A stretch of 64,000 nt of DNA from Epiperipatus broadwayi (Eukaryota > Onychophora > Udeonychophora > Euonychophora > Peripatidae), in NCBI GenBank assembly GCA_028023455.1, contig JAQFVV010006335.1, forward strand, positions 62,001 through 126,000. Reading direction: 5' to 3'. This document shows, piece after piece, positions 45,471 through 56,666 of the stretch. Within the stretch, counting starts at the first letter, position 1; each line of letters opens with the position of its first letter. The notes under the pieces were generated by a model. It had not been told where the DNA came from. It was given only the letters and a program-made list of their open reading frames with translations, and did not search any database. The translations under genes and the position numbers were made by a program.

Positions 45471-46160
45471 TGGGAGGATGAAATCACATTCTTATGTCAT
45501 GTGGTGGATGCCCAAGGGATCAAATCCCACCCAGATGAGATCCTAGCTATTCAAGAATTCCCTAAACCTAAGTCTTGGAAGCAAATTCAATCATTCCTAG
45601 GCCTATGCAATTTTTATAACAGGTTCTCTGAGGTATTTGCAGAACAGATGGAGCCTTTGGTCAGGCTGATATGGAAAATGCACCCTGGAAATGGGATCAC
45701 AAACAAGAGAAAACCTTTGAAGAAATAAAAAGTGTTTTCAAAAAACAAGTCATGTTGGCTTTTCCTGATTTCATGAAGCCATTCATCATACAAACAGACA
45801 GCAGTAGGTATGGTTGTGTGGTCACACTATCCAAGATGCATGATGATGATCAGATAGGAGTATTATACTTTATAAGCTGATTGCTTAAGAGACCTGACAT
45901 ACATTATACCACTACTGAAAAGGAAGCCCTTGTTATTGTCTGTGCATTCCAAAAGTTCAGGACACACTTGTTGGGATCAAAAGTAGTTGTCAATACTGAC
46001 CATAAAATCTTAGAGTTTTTAAATCACAGCTACTTGAACAACAGCCAGCTGATTCACTGGAGTTTATATCTCCAAGAATATGACTATACTATAGAATATT
46101 GCTTAGGTTCAGAGAACATTATGCCTAACATATTGAGTCATAACCCTGCTAGATTACAAC
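45465..46160 (+). pseudogene. RT connection and RNase H relic
   Basis: A connection piece, GIKSHPDEILAIQEFPKP and QIQSFLGLCNFYNRF (45,510-45,625), is followed after a shift by an RNase H domain: PFIIQTDSSRYGCVVTLS (first Asp near 45,795), TTTEKEALVIVCAFQKFRTH (Glu near 45,915) and VVNTDHKILEFL (Asp near 45,995). An in-frame stop lies at about 45,878. It would remove RNA from the RNA-DNA hybrid in a live element. Confidence 0.8.
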
Positions 46161-46429
46161 CCTGCCACTTGAATGGAGAGAACCTGTATATAGCAAGTAT
46201 AAACATCAGAATGAACAATGCAGTGGAACAAGACCTGGCCCAACTATTCCACCACCAATGGAAAGATGGGCAACTGAAGACACTGATAAAGCATCTGGAG
46301 GAAAAGGGAACAACAGACTTCAGATAGGTGGGAAGCAAGGCAGGATGCTATTGAATGAGAGACAATTGATATTGCAATATAAAATTCAAAAGGATCAAGA
46401 GTGTTTGCTCTGGGACTTGTTTTATTGAC

Positions 46430-47235
46430 CTGAAATGCACACTAAACTTATGGCCATGGTAAGCCAGTATGAAATATGCCAAAAGGCAAAGCCAATTAAT
46501 AGGAGTAATATAATACCTATGACTTGCATGATTCCATAAAAGCCCTGGGAAATGATGGCTTCTGATTACTATGGTCCATTGCCTGCCTTTAACAAGAAGT
46601 ATCTCATCATGGTATATTATCTATTTTCAAAATTCATAGCCATGTACCCAATACCCCAGGCAAAAACTAGAAATACCATAAAGGTGCTAAAAATAACCAC
46701 TTCCCCATTGTGGGAAAACCAAAAGCTCTACTATCAGATCATAGTAATCCATTTATAGCAGAGGAATGGCATAGGAAAGCACAATGATAGGGAATCAAGC
46801 ATGTGTTGCCATCAATCCATAATCCACAGTCAAACCCATGTGAGAGGGTCATGTGAAAGTTAGGGTGGCTATTTAGAACCTATCTTCCAACAAACCATTG
46901 AGGTTGAGTCAAATAAGTTCCACAGATCATTAACTATGACAATTAGTCGGTCAATGGTTTGACCGAGTTAGCCCCAATATGGATGCATTTATGAAAATAT
47001 GTCTCTAAATTACTAAAAATCCCCTTGCCAGGAGTCAAAGAGTCTGTAGTAGATGTAGAATATGATAGAGCTCAAGCTTACCTGACCCTTATGAAAAGAA
47101 GTCAAAATAGTTATAAAAGGTCAGTGGATACATGTCACTGATTCTAAATAGGGGAAAAAGTAATGGTGAGAACACCACATGTTAATGACCTGGGGAAGTT
47201 CATCTGCCATAAATTTGTAATTTATATGAGGACCC
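46430..47235 (+). pseudogene. Integrase relic
   Basis: YEICQKAKPINRS (46,470) is a damaged zinc-binding HHCC tail in which one Cys has become Tyr. MASDYYGPLP (46,553) carries the first acidic residue of the DDE core, followed by YLIMVYYLFSKFIAMYPIP. A later piece near 47,040-47,110 reads SVVDVEYDRAQAYLTLMKRS, the region after the catalytic core, and GEKVMVRTPH near 47,153 resembles the C-terminal beta-barrel. Many stops. The second Asp and the Glu of DDE could not be placed with certainty. Confidence 0.65.
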
Positions 47236-47310
47236 ATTTGCTATTGTATGACACCAGGGAGACAATGCATTTTGGGTAGATACTGGATCAGAGATCAAAG
47301 GATCATACAA

Positions 47311-48728
47311 TGCTAGGGCTTTAAAGCCCATGCTATAACATATTTTATTTTATCCTTCAAAATAAGTCAACCTCATTTTGAAGACTTTCCAACAGATGGT
47401 ATTGTAACAATAGCCAGGTTCAAACCCTGTTACAAAGGAGTGACATAATATCCCCCAACAGCCTACATAAGTGTAAGGCCAATAAATTGGCCTCAATGTG
47501 AGTGTATATATATAAAAATCATATAGATATATGTCGAAGAAAGAAATAGAGTTGGAAAGTTTTATTTCTTAAAAAAAAAAAGAAAAAGATGTATATAGTT
47601 ATAGTTGTTTATTTTAGAATACATTTAGAAAAATATGCCATTAATAAATTGTGGGAATGCAGTTATACACAAATATATAATTTTTTTTTATGTATTATTA
47701 CTTATTTCAAATTTTATATTTTCATTTAGTTTTATCATACATAGTACGTTAATGAGAATAATGAAAGAACTTTGATATATATACCTTGAGGCAATTTTGT
47801 GTCTTTTGTTCCATTACTTATCCACTCTAAATTCTAAATGTACAGCTAAAAAAGAAAAGAGACCTAAAAGAAAAATGTTAAAAGCTTGCCTGAGAAATAG
47901 AGATCTCAATGTTGATAGACTATCTCAATGTTGATAAACTATTTTGAGAAATAAAAAGAATTGAATTAATTAGTATGCAAAAAGGCAAGAGAGAGTAAGA
48001 GTGCTTTTTGGACAGAAAGATTGTATTATTTTTTTCCCTTTTTGCTAAGTTTACTGGTACGACTATGCTCACATTATAAAAAAATAAATATTAAAAGTAC
48101 TTCAATCAACCATCTTGAGAAGAAAATAGATTTAGCAATATCAACTTATACAATCACTACAATCATAATGCTGGGGTAAGAACAAATATGTGTAAGGCAA
48201 TCACCTAGGCTCCAAATAGGTAGCTGTTCCTGTTCAATGCCTGCCCATTCAAGAACCCGAAGGATTCTACCAATATGCCACTAAAATAATCCAGGAAGGA
48301 ATGAATCTTGAACTGTATACATTAAGCAAGCTTCCAATAAGACATCATTATTTTCTATATTCAAGCAATACCACAAAATGGATGGTCATGATGGACTTTT
48401 GTCATTAACATATTTTTTTTTCATTCATTGACAATAAAGAATCCATATATTTTGTTTGGATCATTGAAATAAGCTTATGTGGAAACAAACTTATACCTAA
48501 TCAAAATAAAATCCTGGGTACTCCAAGGTAAATATGACTAATTTTTATTGTCTTAAGTGAACTGAAAATTGCCCATCATTACTCTCTAAAGGTTTAATCA
48601 TTATTTAAAACTATATAATTTAATTTGTAATTCTTACACATGCTGTTTAATTATATGTTCTTTTATATTTAACAAATTTTTTTTTTCTTCTTATGTTATC
48701 ATTATATATATATATATATATATATATA
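47311..48728. other. Unassigned AT-rich DNA downstream of the pol relic
   Basis: Might be the 3' part of the decayed element. A short duplication (tatctcaatgttgata twice near 47,905-47,940) and a (TA)n run at 48,704-48,728 are present. No gene recognised. Confidence 0.45.
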
Positions 48729-49795
48729 CCTGGGTCTCATTTTATGCGATAGGTAGGTTCCTCAGAAAACACGCACAAATGAAATCACACAAAAATAGAT
48801 GTAACTTACATTGAAAAAGGGGCGATGTGGTCTGTGATTTTTCAAAATTCTCATAAAAGCAAAGCACCAATGTAAAATTACTTTAAAATTCACGCAAAAA
48901 AAAAAAATAATAAGGAAATAAAATATGACTAATAAAAAATTTCAAATTTGAAAAAAATTGATACAAGACAAACTTTTTTTAACTATAATATTTAATTTTA
49001 TTCAAAATAATATATTTTTATGCATAATTTACAGTACAGTAATTTACATTTTTTATACACATTTTAATTATTATTGCTATTTGATGAAATACATGTTCAT
49101 TTGCAAACTGGAAAAAATCTGATTCTCACAAAAGGAAATGCAACTAGCACCAAGTTAACTCTCATGTTGTGTTAATGGTTTTCTGTTGACAACATAATTA
49201 GTAATTAATTTTCGAGACAATGATTTTATTAATTGTTTATGAACTTAGACTTATGATAATAAAAAGACATTTATTCACCACTGCTGGGAAAATTTTAATT
49301 AAAACTAACAACTAAAAATTAAATTCTTATTTTTGTCATTAATTTTCAATTCCGTTTAAAAATCAAATTTCATTTCACTGCTATTACTCATCTTTTAAAA
49401 ATAAACTTGCAGACACTAAATGATTAATAATTGATTACATTCTTTTTAAAAAAGTAAAAACAGAATGTGATTTAAAATGCAAAATTAACATGCACAATGT
49501 TTGAACAAATTTACATTATAATCTTGTAAAATTTAATGTGTGTATATATAAAATGAGGAAATCATGATTTTAATTTCATTATTGCATAAAATCTTACTAT
49601 TAAAAAGCACTGAAAATATTGAAATTACTAAGATGAAAGTCAAATTCCAATAATGTGCTATTACTTTCAATATAACATAAGTGTGTGAAATTTATTATTT
49701 AAAGTAATAGCGCATTATCGGAGTTCGACTTCCAGTGAAACATAAATCGCGTAACTTCAAAATCATGTTAAATAATTCAGCATAAAAAGAGACCC

Positions 49796-49798
<3 letters not shown>
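48729..49798. mobile_element. Non-autonomous terminal-inverted-repeat element
   Basis: The outer 19 bases, cctgggtctcattttatgc (48,729-48,747), match the reverse complement of gcataaaaagagacccatg (49,780-49,798) at all but two positions. (TA)n flanks both sides (48,704-48,728 and 49,801-49,832). The 1.07-kb interior has no transposase. Its first 170 bases keep several CpGs. A second inverted repeat inside is listed separately. Superfamily unknown; TA target preference would fit Tc1/mariner-like insertion but the termini do not prove it. Confidence 0.55.
49640..49729. repeat. Inverted repeat inside the TIR element
   Basis: gtcaaattccaataatgtgc and onward (49,640-49,667) pairs with 49,701-49,729 (aaagtaatagcgcattatcg and onward) with three to four mismatches, the right arm keeping CpG where the left has TG. 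It could be a nested foldback element or a sub-terminal repeat. Confidence 0.7.

Positions 49799-49800
<2 letters not shown>

Positions 49801-49832
<32 letters not shown>
49801..49832. repeat. (TA)n microsatellite
   Basis: About 16 units directly outside the TIR element's right end. Confidence 0.95.
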
Positions 49833-49833
<1 letters not shown>

Positions 49834-50335
49834 TCAATATTTAATTAGACATAATAGTAATAAAATTGTATACTTAATTTAAAACAAATTATTTGTCTAT
49901 CATTAATGAACATCGTTATCATTTATATTGGCCTCATTCTTTTCTGGCAGTATATCTCTCAGAATGAATTGAGTATGCTTCTCTGAGTAAGCAATTATAA
50001 TTAATGTACTTTTAAACTCCAAACCATAAGTTTGAAAAGAAAATAGATTGTGCATTGAGGTAATAAATGTTTAGAAGTAGTGAGTTCAAAGTAACTAAAT
50101 TTTAAATGGCATGCGATCTAATTTGAGAGACATAGAAATCAGAGGAAAAATCATTCCAAATATGCAAAAGTTATCCATTTATCTCCATTCAATCTGATAG
50201 GTATTGTTACCTCCCAGTCCTGGGATTTTGAGTGAGATAGAGGGCCAAGTACATAATTAGTGATAGTTTTAAGATTAGTTAGATAGGAAAAATAAATTTT
50301 TACGGTATACTAATGAAATTGGCACTTGGGGTCAG
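49833..50335. other. Unassigned AT-rich DNA
   Basis: No gene seen; a slightly GC-richer piece at 50,190-50,260 (cctcccagtcctgggatttt) contains a small palindrome. Confidence 0.5.
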
Positions 50336-50653
50336 ATTACCCAATGCTCATAAATATACTTTTTCTGAAGAATTTGTTGTTCATCCTTTGAGATAATGCC
50401 CACTAGGCAGACTTTTTTTTATTTTTTTGTTAACTTACATCCTTATATAAGATTTGAAAATTTTATTTCTTAAGATTTCATTAAGAAGGAGGATTCGTAT
50501 TCGAATTCAATACTGTAGATAATATTCAAATTCAATCTGCAGGTATAATGTTGACTAGACAGCCATAGTTTTTCATTTACTACCCTATGTGTCAACAGAT
50601 CAGTTTTTTTAGATATTTATACAAACAACAATATTGATACCAGGGTCGCCTGA
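50336..50653 (+). repeat. Diverged direct repeat, right copy (candidate LTR)
   Basis: Partner of 42,901-43,190, same orientation, some 7.4 kb away, with the gag-pol relic between them. Similarity ends at gcctgat followed by (TA)n. If an LTR, the internal region would include the TIR element as a later insertion. Confidence 0.5.
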
Positions 50654-50739
50654 TTATATATATATATATAATAATAAATAAAGTTTGATATCTGTATTCG
50701 TTTCACAATATATGTAATATACAAATCAATATATATATC

Positions 50740-51225
50740 AAAATACAGTACAATTTATATAAATTATATTCTTTTAGAAGTACTTTCGACTATACACTTT
50801 GTAGTCTTTATCAACTATATAACGTTGAATAATCAAAATGAGACAACCCTTAACAATACCCATAGTTCAATTCAGATTTCCCACAATTCTGTTATCTTAA
50901 CATTTGATGACTGGTGATGAATTGAACTATGGGTATTGTTAAGGGTTGTCTCGTTTTGATTATTCAACGTTATATAGTTGATAAAGACTACAAAGTGTAT
51001 AGTCGAAAGTACTTCTAAAAGAATATAATAATCATCAAATGTTAATGAATTGCCAGTAATCAAATGTTAAGATAACAGAATTGTGGGAAATCTGAATTGA
51101 ACTATGGGTATTGTTAAGGGTTGTCTCATTTTGATTATTCAACATTATAGAGTTGATAAAGACTACAAAGTGTATAGTCGAAAGTACTTCTAAAAGAATA
51201 TAATTTATATAAATTGTACTGTATT

Positions 51226-51227
<2 letters not shown>
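50740..51227. repeat. Nested palindrome with a third internal arm
   Basis: Left arm 50,740-50,907 and right arm 51,059-51,227 are nearly exact reverse complements (about 168 bp). Between them, 50,917-51,030 holds another partial copy in the right-arm orientation, with the same order of blocks (gaactatgggtattgttaag, gttgataaagactacaaagt). Short (TA)n lies left and long (TA)n lies right. The layout suggests a foldback element with a template-switch duplication. Plus-strand arm frames are short and not coding. Confidence 0.85.

Positions 51228-51230
<3 letters not shown>

Positions 51231-51302
<72 letters not shown>
51231..51302. repeat. (TA)n microsatellite
   Basis: About 36 units, directly abutting the nested palindrome. 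Confidence 0.95.
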
Positions 51303-51304
<2 letters not shown>

Positions 51305-52244
51305 TTATTCCTATCCATACAGCACTTCTTATGTATATATTGATAATAGGAATATTTTGAGAGTATATGTCAATTGGTTCTCACTTATATAGAGGCACAG
51401 TAGTTAGTGAATTAAGTATATCTATCACTGAAGAGAGCCGATTGCAAATAGTGGCATAAGGACAACTGAAAGATGGGTGATATTTGAATGAACTAGTCCA
51501 ATTCCATATAAATTTATCCAGTAAACATTTAGTTAGCATACTGAAGATAGATATGATCATGGGATAAGCATTTCATTGTGCCATTGCTAGCATCCTACCT
51601 GAAGACCTCAGGTCTGACCATAGTAAGATGCACTCCCTATTTCTTGAACAACTACTGTCCCATTAAAATATATATTTATATAATTTTATTCAGTTTTTAA
51701 ATTTACATGATCATAGTGAATAAATTAGACAATGTCAGTCAATTTTTATTGTTCTAAGGATTCACCAAAATTTCTTATTAAGAAAATTATGTATTAATTT
51801 AATATGAACCTAAATTTAATGTAAAATATATCAACATCATTGAAATAATTAAAAATTTAAAATAAATAATGAGATGTACATGTTATTTAGACAAAATGAT
51901 AATAGGTTATTAATTGAAATTCTAATTGAATATCAAGTGATGTTCTAAGTTTTGGGAAAAAAACATGTAAAATGGATGTATGAGATAAGGTATAGTAACA
52001 TTTTGCAGTGGATTGATGTTGAATAAAAATGGTGAAGATGTATATTCATTTTTATATAATATTATTATTTCAACAATTTTGGTGGAGATTTTAATCCCAG
52101 TTTTAACGTTTGCATTTGAAGACATTAGTAATATTAAAATTTATCATTTCAGCAACAAGGCAGCACATGATTTCAACTTCCATATGACATATATTAGCAA
52201 ATTGTTTTATTCTAGCAACTGTTATGTCATTCAGTGAAAGCTTT
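51303..52244. other. Unassigned AT-rich DNA
   Basis: A piece at 51,424-51,465 (atcactgaagagagccgatt) recalls the hammerhead lead but lacks GAAA and pairing. Two short overlapping frames (51,922-52,237, both strands) look like chance. Confidence 0.45.
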
Positions 52245-52350
52245 AGTAATTTATATATGCGGATACTAGTGCATAATAAATCCTTATCCATGTTGTCTTA
52301 TTATAAATATTTACAGATTAGTTTCTAGCTTAAGGTTATCATCTGATAGG
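52245..52350 (-). repeat. Dispersed repeat, copy E of the hammerhead-type family
   Basis: The minus strand reads GATGATAACC, TTAAGCTAGAAACTAATCT, then ATAATAAG and GGATTTATTATGCACTAG, the same order of blocks as in copies A-C. The hammerhead core (52,311-52,346) has lost C3/U4 and helix I, so it is a fossil. Confidence 0.5.
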
Positions 52351-52465
52351 ATATTTTTGAATTTTTATTCTGTGCACTCAGATCTTTTGGTGTTCCAGGT
52401 ATTTGGATATTATGGATCTAATAGATCAAAGATCCAAGTGAATAGTTTACAAATATACAAAAAAG

Positions 52466-52550
52466 ATTCTCACTAATGTAAACCATAAGCTAGAAACTAA
52501 TTGGAAGATATTTGTGAAAGAAAAACCCTGTATAAGGGATTTATTAAACA
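52466..52550 (+). repeat. Dispersed repeat, copy F of the hammerhead-type family
   Basis: TTCTCACTAATG, then TAAGCTAGAAACTAATT and a GATATTTG end, is copy E's motif in the opposite orientation 150 bases away. Together E and F form an inverted pair with ttagtttctagctta and taagctagaaactaa as exact 15-base arms. The core is decayed (CTAATG for CTGATGA). Confidence 0.45.
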
Positions 52551-53069
52551 TTATTATCTGAAATATATTGATTACTAAAGTTTAGCCTGAAAGGTATAAA
52601 GGAAAATAAAAGAATTTGCTACTGAATAGCAAGATGAAAGCTACGATCATGTGTTATAGGTTATGCAATGTAATAATTTTGACCAAACCTAAGGTCATAA
52701 AAATAAGTCACCATAATATATGGAAATTGAACCAGTTTCATATCTCTATAAATATGGAAGTAAATAAATTTGGATTAAAAAGATTAAAAATACATTTCTA
52801 TTTATGGTGGTAGCTTGATTATAAAACAAAAAGTAAAAATGGCTGCTGTAGGTGAAGTGCATTAGATCCAAAAAATCCAATAAGCTCTTTACTGATACAA
52901 ATAATATGCTAAAAACTCATCTGGGTTTTTTTTGTATGGACAGCAATGAGATGATAATGAGATGAGATGCACTGTGACATCTTTTTGGAGTCAGGAATCT
53001 CTCTGCTACCTTGACCAGAGAAATCTGTTAGCCACATTACCTTCACATTTCATTCCCTGCACTAAGTTT
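52551..53069. other. Unassigned AT-rich DNA
   Basis: A 65-codon plus-strand frame (52,616-52,813) has no recognisable domain. Nothing else seen. Confidence 0.45.
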
Positions 53070-53400
53070 TTCCTATATTTTTCTTTATCCTGATCCATCC
53101 CATTTCTAATCTTTGTCAACTACATAACGTTTATATCAAAATCCTCATTATCTTTTTCCAAACCCAGCATAAAATCCAATAACTCACTTTCTGTATAATC
53201 TCCTTTTTTATAATTATTCTCTCACAATTTCATTATTTGTATCTTTTCTATTTTCAAGTATTTACATTCAATTAACATATGACTAATGTTTTATATGCCT
53301 TCTTTGCACAACTTGCAGACTAAATCACCTATATTTTTCCATTTATGTGTATATTTCCTTATTGCATTAGATCCTGTTTGAGCTTTAAACAGAAAACTAC
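53070..53400 (-). pseudogene. LINE retrotransposon C-terminal zinc-finger relic
   Basis: On the minus strand the frame reads FKAQTGSNAIRKYTHKW, then CKLCKEG (about 53,300-53,321), a stop, NISHMLIECKYL and further DFMLGLEKDNEDFDI-like sequence. The C-x2-C...H-x4-C arrangement after a KxxTGxxxLR-type stretch is typical of the C-terminal domain of several LINE families. It is broken by stops. The clade cannot be fixed from this fragment. Confidence 0.6.
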
Positions 53401-53460
53401 ATTTTTACAATTATCATAAATTAACTTGCATCCAATTTTCTGTTTACTTATATATATATA

Positions 53461-55305
53461 TTATACCTACCTCAACCCTTTTCTTTTCTGTCGTTCGTAA
53501 CTTTTACAAAAACATCAATTATATAAATCCATAACAATGTTTTAATTTTATAATAACGACTCGATCAGAATTTTGTACCTCCCTCTTACACAAAATCCTA
53601 TCACAGGGCTGTCAGTACCTCGGGTAGAGTAATCAACATCATTGGAAAACATTTGCCAATAACATTTATACTCGTTTACTAGATTACATATTAGCCAATC
53701 AAACTTTTTATTTATTTAAAGGAAAAAATCCTATGGGTGCCAGCCGACCTTGTCGACAAGTCTGCTTGACCAATACGATCTAGTACCTGCTCCCGCTAGC
53801 TCAGCTACAATAATCAATAAAATATACTCCGCCTACTTAAAAATCAATTTTAGAATCTTTCTCTGCGCTAATTTTCTCACTCTCTCTTTTTCTTTTATTT
53901 AATTATTTAATTTAAATCTAATTTGAGTAATTACTAAACCATGAAATCTTCATTTACGCTATTACACTTCGTTTGGTCTTATAATATAATTAACTACACT
54001 TTCATTCAAGTTTAGATAATATTTAATACAATAAAATCTCATATTATAAATACATTTTTGAAAATAATTAGACGCACACTTATTTGAAATCACACTGAAA
54101 TCTTACATTATAAATACATTTTGAAAATAATTATACGCATACACTTATAATTGAAATCACACTAAAATCTCTGGGTAATGGAGCTAAAGACACTTAGTAG
54201 TTATTGTTCGTAACATAAAGTTCAGAGTTTATTATTACGGCTTTTATTAGTGAATTAGAAATTGAAATAAACATTACCTAGCTTTCTCCCTTATGCACGG
54301 TTCCGAGCGTTGCTTCTGATAGTATTTCATTCGGTCAGTTAGCGCTAACTCTTTGCAATCCTTTCCCCGATGTCATTGGGATCCTGTGGGCTCCACGTGG
54401 ACACTCCGTCTCCTTCTTGTTTTACACGACCATGATCGAAATTTGAACTGTCTGCTGTTGGTATTGCATGGAAGGATTCGGCCGGTTGTTCACACGATGG
54501 GTTTAACAATGCAGCATTTTACTTTAGACGTATACTCTCTATCTATGAAAATAATATAATTAATGAATGAATAAGAATGATAAGAAAGATGATTAAGTCT
54601 GAATGAATAGAAAATTCGCCCTTTTTATATTTTACGGTCCTTATCTTGCGGATTCAATCTACAATACGTAACTAATCCTCTGGTGTTTCAGTTATGGTCC
54701 GTGCTGACTTTCTGGTGTTCGCATTGGTCATTTAATTTCTTTGTATTCTCTGCTAGAGTTATTTCACTTTCTTTATTTCACTTTCTTTGTTATAGTTATT
54801 TCAATTTCTTTGTTAAAGTTATTTTCAATTTCTTTGTTAAAGTTATTTTCACTAATTAGCCGTTTAATGGAAATTTCTTATGTTTGTCATTAGCTCCCAT
54901 TGTTCACTACATTCCTTTAATTACATATATTTTTCTTTTTTTATTATGATTATAAGACAAAACGAATTCCACCTTGCTTTTTTCCTTTTTTTTTTCTTAA
55001 AGCAATCTTAAATCGAATTTCAATTTAGTTAAATCAAATTTTAATTAAATCAAATTTAGTTAAATCAATTTTTAATTCTTTAGGTTTTATTTAAATACGA
55101 TTCAAAATTATATATTATAAAACTATTTATTTTATGCTTTTAACGATAACCTGTCTATGAGAAAAAAAATCTTTATTCTTATTTTACCCTACGAGATCTT
55201 TTATGTTTATTAATATTTACACAAATCGTTTATCAATTTATATTATTTTTGAAATTATGTGTACCTCCGAAGAAAGCACACTCCTTCCTGATATATCTCG
55301 GTACA
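53461..55305 (-). repeat. 3' LTR of retrotransposon 2
   Basis: Near-identical to 56,996-58,874. Contains two full units of a 24-bp tandem motif (caatttctttgttaaagtta) around 54,800-54,850, where the other LTR has three. Several T-rich runs. A 68-codon antisense frame (54,353-54,559) is not conserved in the other copy and is not considered coding. Confidence 0.9.
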
Positions 55306-55326
55306 TTTCTCCATCCCCCCTTTTTG
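55306..55326 (-). other. Polypurine tract of retrotransposon 2
   Basis: On the minus strand, AAAAAGGGGGGATGGAGAAA sits immediately before the 3' LTR start TGTACC. It is a textbook plus-strand primer. Confidence 0.8.
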
Positions 55327-55499
55327 AAACTAAAATATCAATCTGAAGGTTTTAGTTTCAACGTTTAATTTTAATTTTATTATACATTTCCCTCGATTTA
55401 TTTTGATGGAAGTTTGTCCTCTCTTATTCTCATGTGTCCGTGTTACTCGTTAAGTTTGCGGTCCCGTTATATCCATTCATTCATCAATTTTATTTTTAT

Positions 55500-56666
55500 C
55501 TACGCTCGATCAGGTGGTTCTCCCTTCTTGCCATGTGGGTCGTTGTACCCATCCCATCTCCTGTATCGATCTGGAGGTTCCCTAGCTAGATTGCCATAAT
55601 CAATCTGTGTTAGAAATTCCGCCATTTCCTCCACTGACCGTCCGTCTTTACTTAGCATTAGTTGTTGTATGTTTGGCGGCATATTATTGCGTAGTGTTCT
55701 GATTATTTGACCATCTGACATAGGGAATGCCGTCAGTGCCTTAAGTTTTGACACTTGTCGGTAAAAGAATTTGGCGTACGTCTCTCCCCGCGCACTTGCA
55801 TATCTCTCGTGGGATATCTTATACAGGATTCCATCTTGCCTAGCTTCATTCCAAAATGCCCTTAACATAGCCCGTCTGTATTCTCCGAATGTTTGCGGTT
55901 TCTCGTCCAAGGTGTGCCACCAATCACATGCCGTATCTTGGAGGTAACTACTGGCCACCGCAACCTTGTCCTCTTCCAGTAAACTTTTATTATGAAACAT
56001 ATTATTCAGACTTTCCAAATGTTTCAGCGGGTTCTCTCCTACCTCCGCTTTAAATACCGAAATGGCAAACTGCTTCTCCATAAATCTACTCGTCTGTTCA
56101 CTGTGCCTATTCTCAATCTTAAACTCCTCATACTTCTGCTCTATCTGTCTTATTTTCTGCCCTGTGTCCCCCACTACGTCTTTACATATCTCCTTTACTT
56201 TCGTTTTGATGTTCTTGGTGGTCTCTATTTCATTCTCTAAGTTCCCTAATTCCTGTCGCATCGTTTCCTGGCTACTTATTAAGTCTTGACATATCTCTTT
56301 CACGCGTACTATTCTTTCTTCTAGCTGGCTTTTCCCTATACTGCTTGACTCTTCCCTCGCTTCTACATTTTCTTTTAATTCTAATATTTTGTACTGTTCT
56401 TCTTCTACACCCTTTTTCACTACTCCTATCACTTCCTCGAATGCGTCCATTCTTGCTGTCATTTCCTGTTTCATTTCTCTCATCTCTATCCTAAGTTCAT
56501 TTATTTCCTGCTTCATTTCTTGTTGGTTTTGTTTAATGTCTTGGCGTATCTCTTTCATCATGTTCATCAAAATTTGGAATGCGCTTTCTTCCACTATTTG
56601 CGGATTTTTAAAAAAAATCGGGCTTACTTCTGGCGTTGCCCTCCCGTCGTTTCCACTTTCATCCAT
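55500..56666 (-). CDS. Gag protein of retrotransposon 2
   Basis: 388 codons from ATG at 56,666 (MDESGNDG), intact with no frameshift; an ATG 14 codons further upstream is in frame but adds only a Lys-rich, low-complexity leader. Residues 28-190 are strongly Glu/Lys/Gln-rich with heptad leucines and methionines, a long coiled coil. The capsid-like region runs from about 195 to 365: FKAEVGENPLKHLESL (205-220), YLQDTACDWW (241-250), KPQTFGEYRR (256-265), RAFWNEARQDG (269-279), FFYRQV (about 299), GQIIRTLRNNMP and VEEMAEFL. The C-terminus carries PPDRY and no CCHC knuckle or protease. It should form particles and package its RNA in the cytoplasm; reverse transcription must be supplied in trans. 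An intact frame with no pol suggests selection on Gag or a very recent insertion. Confidence 0.88.
   Translation of the reverse strand: MDESGNDGRATPEVSPIFFKNPQIVEESAFQILMNMMKEIRQDIKQNQQEMKQEINELRIEMREMKQEMTARMDAFEEVIGVVKKGVEEEQYKILELKENVEAREESSSIGKSQLEERIVRVKEICQDLISSQETMRQELGNLENEIETTKNIKTKVKEICKDVVGDTGQKIRQIEQKYEEFKIENRHSEQTSRFMEKQFAISVFKAEVGENPLKHLESLNNMFHNKSLLEEDKVAVASSYLQDTACDWWHTLDEKPQTFGEYRRAMLRAFWNEARQDGILYKISHERYASARGETYAKFFYRQVSKLKALTAFPMSDGQIIRTLRNNMPPNIQQLMLSKDGRSVEEMAEFLTQIDYGNLAREPPDRYRRWDGYNDPHGKKGEPPDRA

Larger units (their letters stand above)
43191..47310 (+). mobile_element. Decayed Ty3/Gypsy-type gag-pol element
   Basis: Gag capsid, protease, reverse transcriptase, RNase H and integrase remnants occur in the standard Ty3/Gypsy order on the plus strand, broken by many stops and shifts. 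This is the only pol of an LTR element in the window. Its Gag shares the WWD...PQTFQEYE...FW pattern with the gag-only elements, so it belongs to the same broad clade. The LTRs are uncertain (see 42,901-43,190 and 50,336-50,653). Confidence 0.8.

Noticed and set aside
51424-51465. CACTGAAGAGAGCC resembling the 42-kb ribozyme
   Set aside because: GAAA is replaced by CAAA, helix II does not pair and helix I is absent.
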